Shown: positions 1 through 16,137 of the stretch, piece by piece | Layout of the letters: every line of letters starts with the position of its first letter | Position numbering within the stretch: position 1 is the first letter of the stretch | Source of the DNA: Anaeromyces robustus | Taxonomy: Eukaryota; Neocallimastigomycota; Neocallimastigomycetes; Neocallimastigales; Neocallimastigaceae | Direction: 5' to 3' | Length of the DNA stretch: 27,500 bases | Assembly (NCBI GenBank): GCA_002104895.1 | Contig: MCFG01000493.1 | Location: forward strand, 1 to 27,500 | Notes under the pieces: model-generated | Database searches by the model: none | The model's input: only the letters and a program-made list of their open reading frames with translations | Told to the model about the DNA's origin: nothing | Position numbers and translations under genes: made by a program

Positions 1-2
1 AT

Positions 3-113
3 CGTTCTATGTCACCTATACCCTGTCCTTCACCTACTCCTTCTAATGCTTCTTCTAGTTCATCATTATCTGAAAGACCACCATGGAGATTATGGAGTTT
101 ATATTCTAAATAA
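3..113 (+). CDS. C-terminal end of an unidentified gene (partial)
   Basis: The window begins inside a plus-strand reading frame that runs open from base 3 to a TAA at 111-113, giving 36 residues. The tail is rich in Ser, Pro and Thr, including a five-serine run, and ends in a Trp-containing segment, RPPWRLWSLYSK. Its base composition (CCA, CCT and TCT codons, far less A/T-homopolymeric than what follows) fits real coding sequence. The next 1.6 kb is AT-rich non-coding DNA, so this is probably the true 3' end. The family cannot be told from so short a tail, and the start and most of the protein lie outside the window. Confidence 0.6.
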   Translation, partial: RSMSPIPCPSPTPSNASSSSSLSERPPWRLWSLYSK

Positions 114-114
114 A
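109..114 (+). terminator. Probable poly(A) signal AATAAA
   Basis: An AATAAA hexamer overlaps the TAA stop of the partial gene, and further TAAATAA copies follow at once. Dictyostelid mRNAs often end close behind the stop. In DNA this AT-rich the motif is common by chance, so support is positional only. Confidence 0.35.
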
Positions 115-499
115 TAAATTAATAAAGTTTAGATAGAATAATAATAATAAAAATAATAATAATAGTAAACTTTAATAATCTAAAAAAAAAAAAAAAAAAA
201 AAAAAAATATAGACTAAATTTTTTTTTTCTTCTTTTAAGAAAAAAAAATATATATATAAAATATATATACTATAATTATAGTTAATATATATATATAATC
301 GCTTAATCTATAAATGATATGTATATATATTTATATCTATCATTTTTTTAAGTAATAGTTAATATATACATAGCGTAGTTAATAATTTCATTTATTAATC
401 TAAAAATTTTTCATTCATTAATTCATAATACCTTTATAATCATTCATTTTATCATAATTATATTTTAGAAAAAAAAATATATATATAAAATAGCATTTT

Positions 500-532
<33 letters not shown>

Positions 533-1309
533 ACAAAGATAATAAAGTAATAATAATAATAATAATTTTTTTTTAATTGTTTTTATTAAAAAAAAAATAA
601 TAATAATAAATAACTATCAAATTCATTTAGTTAATAATTATATAAATTTAAAAAAACAAAACAAAACAAAACAAAACCTGTTTAAATATTTTAAATATAA
701 ATATATAATTCTTTTAATTTCTTTTCTTTTCTTTTTTTTTTTTTTTTAAAAAAAAAAATTAGAGATTTTTCTCTTTACACATAAACATAAATAAAAATAC
801 ATATTTTTATATAAATAATTTAAAGTCTAAAAAAAAAAAACAAAAAAAAAAAAAAACAAAAAAAAAATTATATACAAAATAATATAAATAAAAAAATAAA
901 ATAAATAAATAAATAAAAAAAAAATGGCAATAATAATTTAAACAAAAAAAAAAAAAAAAAAAAAAAAAAAAGAAAAAAAGAAGATAAAAAAAAAAAATTA
1001 TATATAAATAATAAATAATAAATAAATAAAAAATAATAATAAATAAATAATATATATAAAAAAATATTATAAAAATGAAATAAAATAAAAGTGATCTAAA
1101 ATTTTAATAACACACCACAACCAAAAAAAAACAAAAAAAAAAAAAAACAAAAAAAAAAAGAAGTAGAATATATTTTTTTTTCTTTTCATTTTATACTTTT
1201 TTTTTTTTTTTTTTTCCCCTTTATATAATTATTTATGTTTTTTTTTTTAAAAAAAAAATTGCGTAATTTTCAAATTATTGTTAAGTAAAATAAAGAAAAT
1301 GAAAAGAAT

Positions 1310-1353
1310 ACACACACACCACACTCATACATACACACACACACACACACACA
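1310..1353. repeat. CA dinucleotide microsatellite with a purine-rich flank
   Basis: An interrupted CA repeat (1310-1353) is followed by a GAAAG-type purine tract to about 1400 and then AT and ATAAA/GATAAA simple repeats to about 1490. It is one of few sites with regular C or G in this intergenic DNA. Confidence 0.8.
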
Positions 1354-1588
1354 AGAAAGAAGGAAAGAAAGAAAGAAATGAAGAAAGGAAAAAAGCAAGA
1401 AAAAGACAAAAGATAATAAATATATATATATATATAAAAGATAAAAAGATAAAAAGATAAAAAGATAAAAAAATAAAAGTAGTAAAACAGTAAAAAAAAC
1501 AAAAAAATGTTAAAAATATTAATAATAGTTATAATAATTAATAGTTTATTTATATAATTGTATATACTTTTTTTTTGTTTTGTTTTTA

Positions 1589-1667
1589 TTATTAAAATTT
1601 TATTTTATTTTATATTTTATATTTTATTTTATTTTATATTTTATTTTATATTTTATTTTATTTTTTA
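1589..1667. repeat. TTTTA/TATTTTA short tandem repeat
   Basis: About 80 bases are built from alternating TTTTA and TATTTTA units, close downstream of the minus-strand gene that ends at 1766. Confidence 0.7.
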
Positions 1668-1705
1668 GTATTTCTCTTTTTAATGTTAAATTGTTAATTT
1701 GGGTA

Positions 1706-1711
1706 TTTATT
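1706..1711 (-). terminator. Probable poly(A) signal of the Asn-rich gene
   Basis: TTTATT on the plus strand reads AATAAA on the minus strand, about 55 bases beyond the TGA stop at 1766-1768. Placement fits a 3' end, but the motif is frequent by chance here. Confidence 0.35.
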
Positions 1712-1765
1712 TAAAATCTATTAAAGGGTAAAAGTGAAGGTATAATAATATATTTTTTTAGTTAT

Positions 1766-2408
1766 TCAAGAGATGGGATAATCATTAATTAAATTATTGG
1801 ATAATTCTTTTAAATAATTTAATTTTTTTATACTATAACGTTGAAATTCTTTATTTCTAAAAACTTTTTGAGAATTCGATTTTGTTATTGTTGTTGTTGT
1901 TGATGTTGTTGGTGTTGGCGTTATTGATAATGGTGGTGTTGGTGTCACAGGAATATAAGAAGATATTGAAGTTGAAAAATAGTTATTATTATTATTATTA
2001 TTATTATTATTGTAGTTATTGTTATTTTTAATATTTTTATTAGTGTTAGTGTTATTGTTATTGTTATTATTATTGTTGTTATTAGTTGTAAAAGAAGAAT
2101 TAATATTAAATATATTATTTGTACTAGTAGTATTTGAATTATTGGAAGTATTATTATTATTTTTATTTTTATTATTTTTAATATTCTTATCAATATTATT
2201 ATTATTTATATTTGAATTATAATTAGAATTAGAATTGGAATAAAATGAATTTATTTCAAAATTATTATTATTATTATTATTATTATTATTTTCATCTATT
2301 GAATTGGTATTATTTACACTGACATTAAAAGATGAAGTATTATTAAAATTGGATAAAATATGATTATAGGAAGATGATTTAGAATTTAAAAATATTGTTT
2401 CTTTTTTT

Positions 2409-2449
<41 letters not shown>

Positions 2450-2752
2450 GTTGTTGTTGCTATTGCTTTCATCATTATCATTATTATCATTATTATTATT
2501 ATGTGATATAATGTCTACTTTGATATCATTGTTATTATTAATATTATTCAATAAATTATAGGATGATGATGATGATAATACAGGTTCATTCAATTTGTAT
2601 TTAAAGGATAAAGGTTGATTATTTTTCTCAGTATTATAATTATTAATAATAGAATTTGAAGAATTAGATTTAATACTATTATTTGAATTAAAATTTAAAT
2701 TTTCATTATTATTATTATTATTATTAGTATTTACATTTATATTTGAGTTAAT

Positions 2753-2809
<57 letters not shown>

Positions 2810-2922
2810 ATTATTATAATTATTATTATTATTATTATTATTATTATTTTTAATATAACTAAAACTTTTTAATTTATAAATACTATCATTTAATGATGAT
2901 ATTAAATGTGTATTATTATCAA

Positions 2923-2989
<67 letters not shown>

Positions 2990-3292
2990 GTTGTTGTTGC
3001 TATTGCTTTCATCATTATCATTATTATCATTATTATTATTATGTGATATAATGTCTACTTTGATATCATTGTTATTATTAATATTATTCAATAAATTATA
3101 GGATGATGATGATGATAATACAGGTTCATTCAATTTGTATTTAAAGGATAAAGGTTGATTATTTTTCTCAGTATTATAATTATTAATAATAGAATTTGAA
3201 GAATTAGATTTAATACTATTATTTGAATTAAAATTTAAATTTTCATTATTATTATTATTATTATTAGTATTTACATTTATATTTGAGTTAAT

Positions 3293-3343
<51 letters not shown>

Positions 3344-3456
3344 ATTATTATAATTATTATTATTATTATTATTATTATTATTTTTAATATAACTAAAACT
3401 TTTTAATTTATAAATACTATCATTTAATGATGATATTAAATGTGTATTATTATCAA

Positions 3457-3523
<67 letters not shown>

Positions 3524-4498
3524 TGAGAAAGATGGATTATGCGTTGAAATAATGGACGAAGACGATGTAGAAGAAGAAGTGGTGGTGGTGGAAATTTCAT
3601 ATTTATTTTTTGGTGTTAAATTTTGATTAATATTAAAAGCTTGTTGTATTGGATATAAAATCGTTTGATTGGAATTTGAAATGTTAGAAAAAGATGTAAT
3701 AGGATTAATGCTATTATTATTATTATTATTATTGATATAGTTATTATTATTATTATTGTTATTATTATGTGGTGTTAATGAATTTTTTTTATTATTATTT
3801 GTTCTATTAATATGATTATATTGAGGTTGTAAATGAGATTGAGATTGTGATTGAGAATGAGAATAAGATTGAGTTTGAGATGGGAATCGGTGATAATCTT
3901 GTATAGAATTAGTTTCCATTGGATTATTTAAAGATATAAAATATGAAATAGATTTAGAATTTGAATTTGAATGGATAGAATTTATATTATTGTTATTACT
4001 ATTACGGCTATTACTATTACTATTATTATTAAATCTATCATTAATTGATAATGAATTAGATTTATTATCTTCATCATTTCTATTATTATTATTATTATTA
4101 CTATTAGTATTAATAAAAGTATTTTGTTGTTGTTGTTGTTGTTGATGATTAGGAAGGAATGATTCTATTTTATTAGTATCCGTATCATCATAACTAGGAT
4201 TTCTTGATAAAAGTCCAATTTGATAAAAATGATCTAATTTATATTGAATAGTTTTCATTTCATTTAATAATTGATTAGTTTCAACAGAAGATAAGGTTGC
4301 CATTGATGATGACATTTTTGGATCTCTTTCTCTTTTATCAGTAAATATACTTTTTTCATTAGATTGATTTAAATTTATTATTGAACTATTTTGTTTTTCT
4401 TCATTTTGGTTTTGATGACTAAAATAATTTTTATTTTGATCTATTTCTATTTGATTTATGAATTTGTCATCATTATTATTAACAATATTATTATTATA

Positions 4499-4530
<32 letters not shown>

Positions 4531-7119
4531 TTTTATTTTGGATAGTAATTTCATTTGATATTTTATTTTCATTTTCTTTCAAAATTTTTTGATTTATTTC
4601 CAATATATTTATCTTATTATTATTATCATCATTTTGATTATCATTTTGATTATCATTTTTAATTTTTGAAGTATTTGAAGTTTCTTCATTATTAAAAGTT
4701 ATTAAATCACATATTGCTTTTCGTATTAATTTTATTAAAGTATTACATTCCTTTACTGTCATTATATTATTGTCATTATTATTATTTTCTGATAATCTAT
4801 TCTTTTCATTTATAAATATTTGATTTTTAATATCCATTTCTTTACTACTATTATTACTATTACTATTGTTATTGTTATTTATACTATTACTACTACTACT
4901 CTCATTATTATTGTTTTTGATAATATCATTATTGTTGATATTATTATCATCATTAAAATTATTGGATTCTTGAGAAGATTTAGGATTATTATTGATTTCT
5001 ATAGTATTTACATTATCATTAGGATCTTTATTAAAATGTGAAATATTTTTATTATTACTTTTTGTTTTGGGAAAATAAGTATCTAAATTAAAAAAAAGGT
5101 AAAGTAAGATATAAATAATATATATATGTATAAATATATAAAATAATAAATAAATTGATTATTATAAAAAAATATATAGATAATCAAATTATTAATTAGA
5201 TCTAATATAATATATTTTATTTTTTAAAAAAAAAATGCTTATAATAATAATATAGTTAAAATAAAAAATATTTAAATATTAATAATTACTTTTATAAATA
5301 TAATTTATAGTTTTAATTATGGTATATATTCTATCATTATAGGAAGTCATTTTTCTAGTAACGTTGGAATTTAATTGATTTAAGTTATTTTGAATTCTAA
5401 ATAAAAAATAATAGTTCAATGAATAAAAAAAAAAAAAGAAAGAAAACATTAAAAAAAAATAAGATATATATTATAATGAAATAATTAAATATATAATTTA
5501 ATTATTTAAATATATTATTTTAATAAATATTAAAATGATTTATATATATATATATATAGTATTACTTTTCCATTTTTTGTAAAAGTGTCATTACAATATT
5601 ATTTTTATTTTTAATTTCTATTTGTAATAATTGACATTGTTCAACAATATGACGGTTATTCTTTTTAAGAATCTTTTTAAAAATAGATAATTTATATATA
5701 ATTTATATATATGTATATAAATTTGTTTTAAAATATATTTAACATTAATACGTATATCGTATATATTTTCTTTTTCATTCATATTTCTTATTCAATTATA
5801 AAAAAGTAATTTAATTATTTGGTAAAAAAAAAAAAGAAAAAAAAAATTATTACTTTATATTCTTTTTTTATATTTTTTAATTCATTTTCTAATTTACTTA
5901 TTTTTTCTTTAAGTAATTCATTTTCTTCCGTTTTTGATTTTAATTCTTTTGAATAATTATTAATCTTAAATAAAATAATAAAATATATAATATATATATA
6001 TATATATACATAATAATAATTAGTATAGATGTATATATATATAATGTAAGTTAATATATATAATGTAATGTGTATATTATATTTAATATTTAATTAAAAT
6101 TTTTCTTTTTTCTTCTTTTCATTTTAAGCATACATCTATTTTATATTTATTTATTTCACTAACATGTAATTCATCATTAGAGGCATTTTGTATTAGTAAT
6201 TCATATACTTTTTGTTTCCAATTAATACTTACATATAGAATATATATAAAATATAATGTGAATATATAAGAGAAAAAAAATATATATATTTTTTTTTTGA
6301 TGTATTATTAGTTTTAATAATAATATATATTTTATAATTATGTTTTTTTTATAATCAATAATAATGTAATATATATATATAAATACTTTTCAACTGTTAA
6401 TGAATTTCCTGTAGTTAATTGATCATTGTTATTATTTTTATTATTATTAGAACTTTCATTTTGACTTAAATTTTCTGCTATAAATACTTCTTGAAGTAAT
6501 TGAATTTTTTCTAATGCATTTATCTTCTTTTTCAATAAACTGTTTTTTTCTTTATAGTTTAATTCTTCATCCTTAATTTTATATATATATATAATACGTA
6601 ATATCATATAAATAATATAAAAATTCATAAATATAATTAATTTCTAGTATACTTTATATAAAAAATTATTGATTATGATTATAATTGAAGAAATACCTTA
6701 TCTTTTTCACTAAAGTAATAATTTTTAATTTATTATAATCACAAAATAAAAATATTAGAAAAAAATTTCATAATATATATTTATAATATCAATAATTTCA
6801 TTATTATTATTATTTTTTTTTTTGATAAATAAAAAATAAAAAAAAGAGCAATTACATACTATAAATTTGTTAATAATGATACCACTTCTTGTACCTTTTT
6901 TTTCTATACATATATATATAATACAAAAAAAGAAATATAGAGTTACATTTAATTTTTTTCTTTTATAGAGTTAAAAATTAAATATTATAAATTATTATAA
7001 TATTATCATTTTTATGTATAATTGTTTTTTTTTATTCTATTTAAATATTATTTAATTACATCATTATTGTCATTAATATTATTTATAACTTCATTTATAA
7101 CATCGTCAATAGTATTCAT
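1766..7119 (-). CDS. Large Asn-rich protein with coiled-coil-like N-terminus (nine exons)
   Basis: I do not recognise the family. Reading splice signals gives nine exons on the minus strand: 7119-7060, 6903-6860, 6709-6697, 6571-6387, 6227-6134, 5964-5854, 5660-5566, 5396-5290 and 5082-1766. All junctions are in phase, the total is 4026 nt, and the protein has 1341 residues. Introns of 125-207 nt have GTA donors and AG acceptors. The start is the only ATG in the first exon (MNTIDDVINEV). Residues about 20-240 are rich in Lys, Glu, Leu and Asn with heptad-like stretches (e.g. ENELLKEKISKLENEL), suggesting a coiled coil. Residues about 240-1280 are Asn-rich with Ser, Thr, short Gln and SQSQ stretches. 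The last 50 residues are basic and complex (FRNKEFQRYSIKKLNYLKEL) and may be a conserved tail. The third exon is only 13 nt. The last exon contains a tandem duplication. An internal ATG at 4837 is in frame but lies within the last exon and is not the likely start. Confidence 0.75.
2450..3523 (-). repeat. Tandem duplication inside the Asn-rich coding exon
   Basis: Bases 2450-2989 and 2990-3523 are two head-to-tail copies. All complex sequence compared by eye (for example the stretches at 2461-2740 and 3001-3280) is identical. The copies differ only in ATT-tract length: one asparagine tract encodes 15 residues before NTINSNINVN in one copy and 17 in the other. In the protein this duplicates about 180 residues (roughly 757-935 and 935-1115), including NTHLISSLNDSIYKLKSF and QPLSFKYKLNEPVLSSSSS. 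The reading frame is kept. Unequal exchange between ATT tracts is the simplest cause. An assembly artefact is the alternative. Confidence 0.9.
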
Positions 7120-9717
7120 TTTATTTTTTCTTTTTATATTTCATATTATATATAAATTTTTATTATTTATAAATAAAAATACCATATCAAAAAAAGAAAA
7201 AAAAATGTTTATAATTAATTTTATAATTTTATAATTTTTTTTTTTTTAAATTAATAATAAATAAATTAAAAAATCATTATAAACAAATAAATAATAATAA
7301 ATAATAATATTAATAATAAAAATTTAATTCTGTTGTTTTTCTTTTTTTTTTTTTTTTTTTTAAAAAAAAAATGATTAATAAATTAAAAACTTTAAAATGG
7401 TAGATTTAATTAATTAAATTTTTTTTTCTTTTTTCTTTTTTTCTTTTTTTTTATAAATTTTAAGTTTTAAATTTATACTTTTATTTTGTATATTTATTCT
7501 CTAAGTTTTATATATAATAATATTAATTCAAAAATAATATTATTTTACTAATAATTAGTGCTAATAATAGTATTATTTTTATACATAAAGATGGATAATT
7601 AATTATGTATAGAATTTCTTTTTAAATATTCTAATAATAATTTTATCATTCTAATATTATTATTATTTTTTTATACTTAATTAAAAAAAAAAAAAAAAAT
7701 AAGCTAGTACTCATTTCTCTGTTGCTATTATTTTTATTAATATATTAACATATATAAAAAAAATCGTTTTATCATTTCATAATTATAATTATTATCTATA
7801 GTTATTGAGAACTGATATTATCCTTTTCCCAACTTTCCTATTTAATGAAAAAAAAATTAATACACCTTTTTTTTTTTTAGCATATTCTAATAATAATATA
7901 ACCATTGAAATACTATGTTTCATTATCATTTTTAATAATGAGGTGTAATCATCAATTATTATTAGTATCTTGTTTATTGATTTCTAAAATGATATTTTTT
8001 TTTTTACTTTGGCATAATTCATAAGTAAATAAAATAATTTTAATATTGTTATTATCGATAGCTTATAAAAAGTAAATAATTTTCTTTTTTCAATTACATT
8101 ATATATAAATCCAAATAAGTGTTATGATTTTTAGTATATTGAAGAATTAATTTAATTAATTTTAATATTTTTTTAATGATAATTAATAAAAAAAAAGTTA
8201 TACTAAGAAAATGAGAATCATCATTAGATATTTTTTTTTAATATTAAATCAAAGTTAAATAATTAAATAATAAAATAAAATTAAATAAAATCTTTTAAAA
8301 TTTAAAAAAAAAATGGAATATTCTGAAATAATTACTTAATTATTTATTTACTTTAAATATTGAAAACTGTTAGAATTAAATTACTAACGTTTAATTCTAT
8401 TATTGTTTTGTATATTTACTTTTATTATTATTTTAACAAAATATAAAGTGAAAAAAAATATTTAATTAAAAGAATACAATACCCAAAAGATAAAAAAAAT
8501 TATGAAAAGTTCATTTATTGAATTCATTTTTAAAATTATTTTATTAATTAATAATATATAATATAAATAATAAAAAAATAACAATAGATATTTTTCTTCT
8601 TATGATAAATTCTTGTTCTATTTTATAAAAATTTATTATTATTTATTATTAAAATATTAATATATATTTATGATAATTATTATTATTATTATTTACTATT
8701 ATAATATTAAACTATATATATATAAATATAATAGTAAAAAAGTTTAAAAATAAAACAAAGAAACTTATAATAATAAATATAAATATATAAATACATATAT
8801 TTTTAGAAATAATAATAAATAAATAATTTTAGAAATTATTATAATATATTAAGCTATTCTATCTGATATATGATTATTAAAAATAGAACTTTTTTTTTTT
8901 TTTCTTATATATATATATATATAAATAATAAAGATATTATAAGTTATTAATTAATTAATTATTATATAATATTAATAATGCTCTTTTATAAAATATACAA
9001 TAAAAGCTAATTATTAATATTATTATTATCATTATTATTATTTAAAGTATTATAAAAATATTAATTAAATATTATATAATAAAAATAGTAATGATATTAA
9101 TATTAAAAAAATATTTATTATTATTAAAGTAAAAAGAAATTAAAAATATATAAAAATGTATATAAAAAATTTGTAATAATTTTTTTTTTCAAAAAAATAT
9201 TAGAAATAACAATAAAAAAAAATTAAAAAAAAAAAAAAGTTACAATCTTTCAAAAATATTATATATATTAATAGTATATACAATTAATAGTTCTTTTTTT
9301 TTTTGTTCTTAATATAATTTTTTTTTTTGTATGAGATATTTGCCATGTTGTTTTTAATTTTTTTTTATTGTTGAATTGATTATTTATGGTATGGTATTTT
9401 TTATATTAGATGTATAAAGAATTTATTTATATTATAAAACTGATTATCTTTTTTTTTTTTTTATTGTCGATATTTTTTTTTTTTTGTTTTTAATATGTTT
9501 GCCTTTTTTTTTTTGTTTGTTTGTTTGCTTTTACTACTGCTTTTTTATAATAATTAGTTTACCTTCTTATAATATTTATATATAATAATAAATAAATTTA
9601 AAAAAAAAATGTAATAATAATAATTTTATTTTTTTTTTTAAATTTATTATTTTATTTTTGATCTTATTCTTTCTTTTGCTTTATTATTATTTTTTTTTGT
9701 TTTAAATATATTATTAA
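7120..9717. other. 2.6 kb AT-rich intergenic region between two minus-strand genes
   Basis: This separates the start of the Asn-rich gene (7119) from the stop of the RRM gene (9718). The proximal part, with poly(A)/poly(T) runs around 7190-7375, should contain the Asn-rich gene promoter. The part from about 9290 to 9700 is strongly T-rich on the plus strand and probably belongs to the 3' side of the RRM gene. No reading frame with sensible composition and no RNA gene was seen. The frame at 7022-7234 plus is antisense to exon 1. Confidence 0.55.
9680..9685 (-). terminator. Probable poly(A) signal of the RRM gene
   Basis: TTTATT on the plus strand (AATAAA on the minus strand) lies about 33 bases past the TAA stop at 9718-9720. 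The spacing fits a 3' end signal; chance occurrence is possible. Confidence 0.35.
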
Positions 9718-12732
<3,015 letters not shown>

Positions 12733-14456
12733 GATTACTTTTTTACTTTTTAAAATGAAAAACCAAAAAAAAAAAAAGAAAAGAAAAATATATATTTATA
12801 TATATATTTTATATAATTTTTTTTTAATTTTTATATTTAAATATAGGGAATAATTCCAAATAAAATACAATAAAAATAATTAATGAATTCGATTTTATTT
12901 TTTATTGAAAAATATTAATGTTATTAATGCTATTAATTTATTTTATATGTTTTTTTTTTTTTTTTTTTTTAAAAAAATATATATTTATGGTTTTGTTTTA
13001 ATGATTGAAAGTAAATAATTTTTTTTGTGATTATTTGTTACTTGTTATTATTGATTATTATTATTTTTTTTTATTTTGTTATAATAAAATATTTATGCTT
13101 TTTTTTTTAATTAAAGGTTGTCACTCACTAAAACTGATGAATTTTTTTTTGTATGTTTTTAATACTGTTTATTCTTTTTATACTTATTTTTTTATTAATG
13201 ATTAATAATGATATTAAATAATAAAATTAATAATAATAAATATATTGATATCATATACAATAGTATTAATTACACCTAAAAAAATTTATTAAAAAATAAA
13301 AAATAATATAGATATAGATATTTAAAGGAGAAAAAAATAGAGAACTAATTAAAATAGAAAGAATAGGAAAAGAAAGAAAAAACTAATGTAAATATATAAA
13401 TATAATAAATATATATATAATATATAAAATATGAGTTAGATTTCTATTTTTATATATATAAAAGATATTAAAAAAAAAGTATTTTAATTCATTTTTTTCT
13501 TTTTGAATTTAATAAATAATAATAGTAATAAAGAAAGGCAACATATATTATAAGATGATATATGATAAAAAAAATTTTTTTATTTATATATATAATAAAT
13601 TATATCTATTCATTCATTTATATATTTATCCATATTTTTATATTTTTATCCATATTTTTTATATTTTCTATTATTATTAAATAATATAAAAAAGAAAAGT
13701 ATAATAAAAAAAAAGGAATAATATGTAATGTAATTTTTAACTATTTAAAACTTTAATTGATAATATTTTGAAAATATTTTTAGATTAAATTAATTAATAT
13801 TGTCAAAATTTCTTTAAAATATTTCCCCGGTCTAAAAATAAAAAAAAAATTATATTAATTATAATTCTATAAATTATTTTTAAAAATTTAACTTTTCTCA
13901 TAAATATATATTTATGTATATTTATATTACTATTATTATTATTATTATTATTCTTTTTTTAATTTGTAGAACGATTTTAAAAATAAAAAAATTGTATTAT
14001 ATTTTATATTGTATTATATTAATTATTAACTTTATTATAATTTAAAATAAACTGATATAAACCAATATTTTTTTTTTGCTTCTCTTTAATTATAATTGTT
14101 TAATGATAGGTACTTTTTTTTTCTTTTCATTTATTTTTTTTTTATAAAAAAATATTAGTTTTATTATTTGAATATTTTATTGTGATATTAATTTTCCAAT
14201 TCCCAATTTTATAGTAAAACAAAAATTTAAATATTTTTAATATAATTCTTGAATATTTTATATTTTTATATCTTTTATTACATCTCAAATAAAAAAAAAA
14301 TATTTATTATATTATCATTATCTCCCCCTCTCATCTCTTATAATATATATATTAATAATAAAAAATAAAATAATATAAATTAAAATAAATAAATAAATAT
14401 AAAAAAAAAATTATTACATGTTAATAAATATATTAATTCTTTCTCTTTTCTTTTCT

Positions 14457-14497
<41 letters not shown>

Positions 14498-14956
14498 TTT
14501 TTTTTAGTTTTTGTTTTTTGAATATGTATTGTGTTTCAATTAAAAAAAAATAGTATATCCTATAAGAAGTGGTTTTATTTTATGATTGATCTTTTTTTTC
14601 TCTTTTTTGTATTATATATTATTAATTTTTTAACAATTATTTATTTATATTAATGTATATATATATTGATTATTTATTGTTGAAATTTATTTGAATTATT
14701 CTTTTTTTTTTCTTTGACTTTTTTATATAAGTGTTTTTTTTTTTTATTTTGGCATTGCTATTATGATTTTATTTACAATATGATACAAGAGATTAAATAA
14801 ATATAATGAAAATATGATATATTTATAAAATGATGTTTTTTAATTAAAAAGAAAAAAACAAAAAGTAAAGATAAAAAAAAAGATTTCTATGTAAAAGTAA
14901 CAATAATAATAAATAGATTCAAAATAAAAAAAAATTCACAAAACAAAACAAAGAAT

Positions 14957-14988
<32 letters not shown>

Positions 14989-15352
14989 ATTTATTTATAT
15001 ATATAATAAAAAAATACAAAAATAAAATAACTATTTAAGAAAAAAAATAAGAATAAGAATAATATTAAATTAAAAATATATAAAAATAAAAATAAATAAC
15101 GAATAAAAATACATCTTTTTCTAAAAAGATATTATTATTTAAGATAAAAAAAAAAAAAAAAAAAAGAATTGTATAATATTTATGTATGAATATAAAGTTT
15201 TTATTAAAGTATTAATAAATTTTAATAGTCTACTAAATATTTAATAATAATAATAATAAATAATATATAATAATAAATAATAATAAATAATAATAATGAT
15301 ATTATTATATTATTATTATTACTACTACTAAATCATTTTTATTAGAGTTTAA

Positions 15353-15372
15353 ATAGATATGAGAATATCTAT
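15353..15372. other. Small perfect hairpin with GAGA loop
   Basis: ATAGATAT, loop GAGA, ATATCTAT: eight paired bases closing a GNRA-type tetraloop. It is too short and isolated to name as an RNA gene. Confidence 0.3.
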
Positions 15373-16137
15373 AAAAATAAAATGATAAAAATATTTAGTT
15401 ATATATATAAATATAAAAAAAAATCAAAAAAGTATAATATATATATAGAATAAAATTAATTTAAAGGTTGTATTATATAAATCTATATTTTTATATTTTA
15501 ATTATTTAATAATACATAATAATAATAAATAATAATAAATAATAAAAAAATTGTAATAATAAATTATCATATCATAAGTATTTATATATATTTATATATA
15601 ACAATATTTAATTTAAAATAAAAAGAAAAAATGATGATAATAATTTAAAATATATTATTAAATGATTATAAATATTAATCTTAAGTTTTACTATTTTTAT
15701 TAAACTTATATTTTAGTCAAAAGCTTTAAATTTAATTTATTATATATATATTAATCATCTAAAAAAAAAAAAAAAACTATATTTATAGTAGAATTTAAAT
15801 AGATTTAATCTTTTATAATGAAATTTTAATAATTCAATTTATTATAATAATAATAAAAAGAAAAAAAAAAAAAAATAAATGACTGACTGTAAAGTACATT
15901 ATATCATACACATATTTTTAGATATATATATATATTAAAAATGATTGTAACAAATACATAAACTTAATATTTTACAAATGATAAATAACTTAAAGCTATT
16001 ATATAAACTAATAAATAAATTTATTTTTTAATTAAAAAATAAAAGAAAAAGCCAATAAATATAATATTTAAAAATGTAAGGACAAAGAATAATAAAAAAA
16101 AAAAAGGAATCATTTATATATATATATTAAATTATAT

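Larger units (their letters stand above)
114..1765. other. Intergenic region between convergent 3' ends
   Basis: This 1.65 kb stretch lies between two genes whose 3' ends face each other. It is almost pure A/T with poly(A) and poly(T) runs up to about 30 bases, an AAAAC short tandem repeat near 651-677, a CA tract near 1310 and a TTTTA-type repeat near 1590. Open frames over 1278-1502 on both strands are translations of the simple repeats (His-Thr and Val-Cys runs) and are not genes. No RNA gene was seen. Confidence 0.6.

Noticed and set aside
1310-1353. CA tract as a G-box-type developmental regulator site
   Set aside because: It lies between two convergent 3' ends rather than at a promoter, and it is a plain microsatellite.
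1278-1502. Open frames on both strands over the CA and purine repeats
   Set aside because: Products are His-Thr, Val-Cys or Lys-Arg runs from simple repeats, with no neighbouring splice-linked exons.
1945-2222. Open frames on both strands inside the Asn-rich exon
   Set aside because: They are Ile- or Leu-only shadows of ATT/AAT triplet repeats in other frames.
4820-5041. Plus-strand Ile/Thr-rich frame
   Set aside because: It is antisense to the continuous minus-strand exon, which reads through 5082 in frame.
7022-7234. Plus-strand hydrophobic frame
   Set aside because: It is antisense to exon 1 and the promoter of the Asn-rich gene; the Phe/Ile/Leu composition comes from T-rich DNA.
13005-13205. 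Plus-strand 66-residue frame
   Set aside because: Phe/Tyr/Leu/Ile composition typical of T-rich non-coding DNA; no splice partners or motifs.
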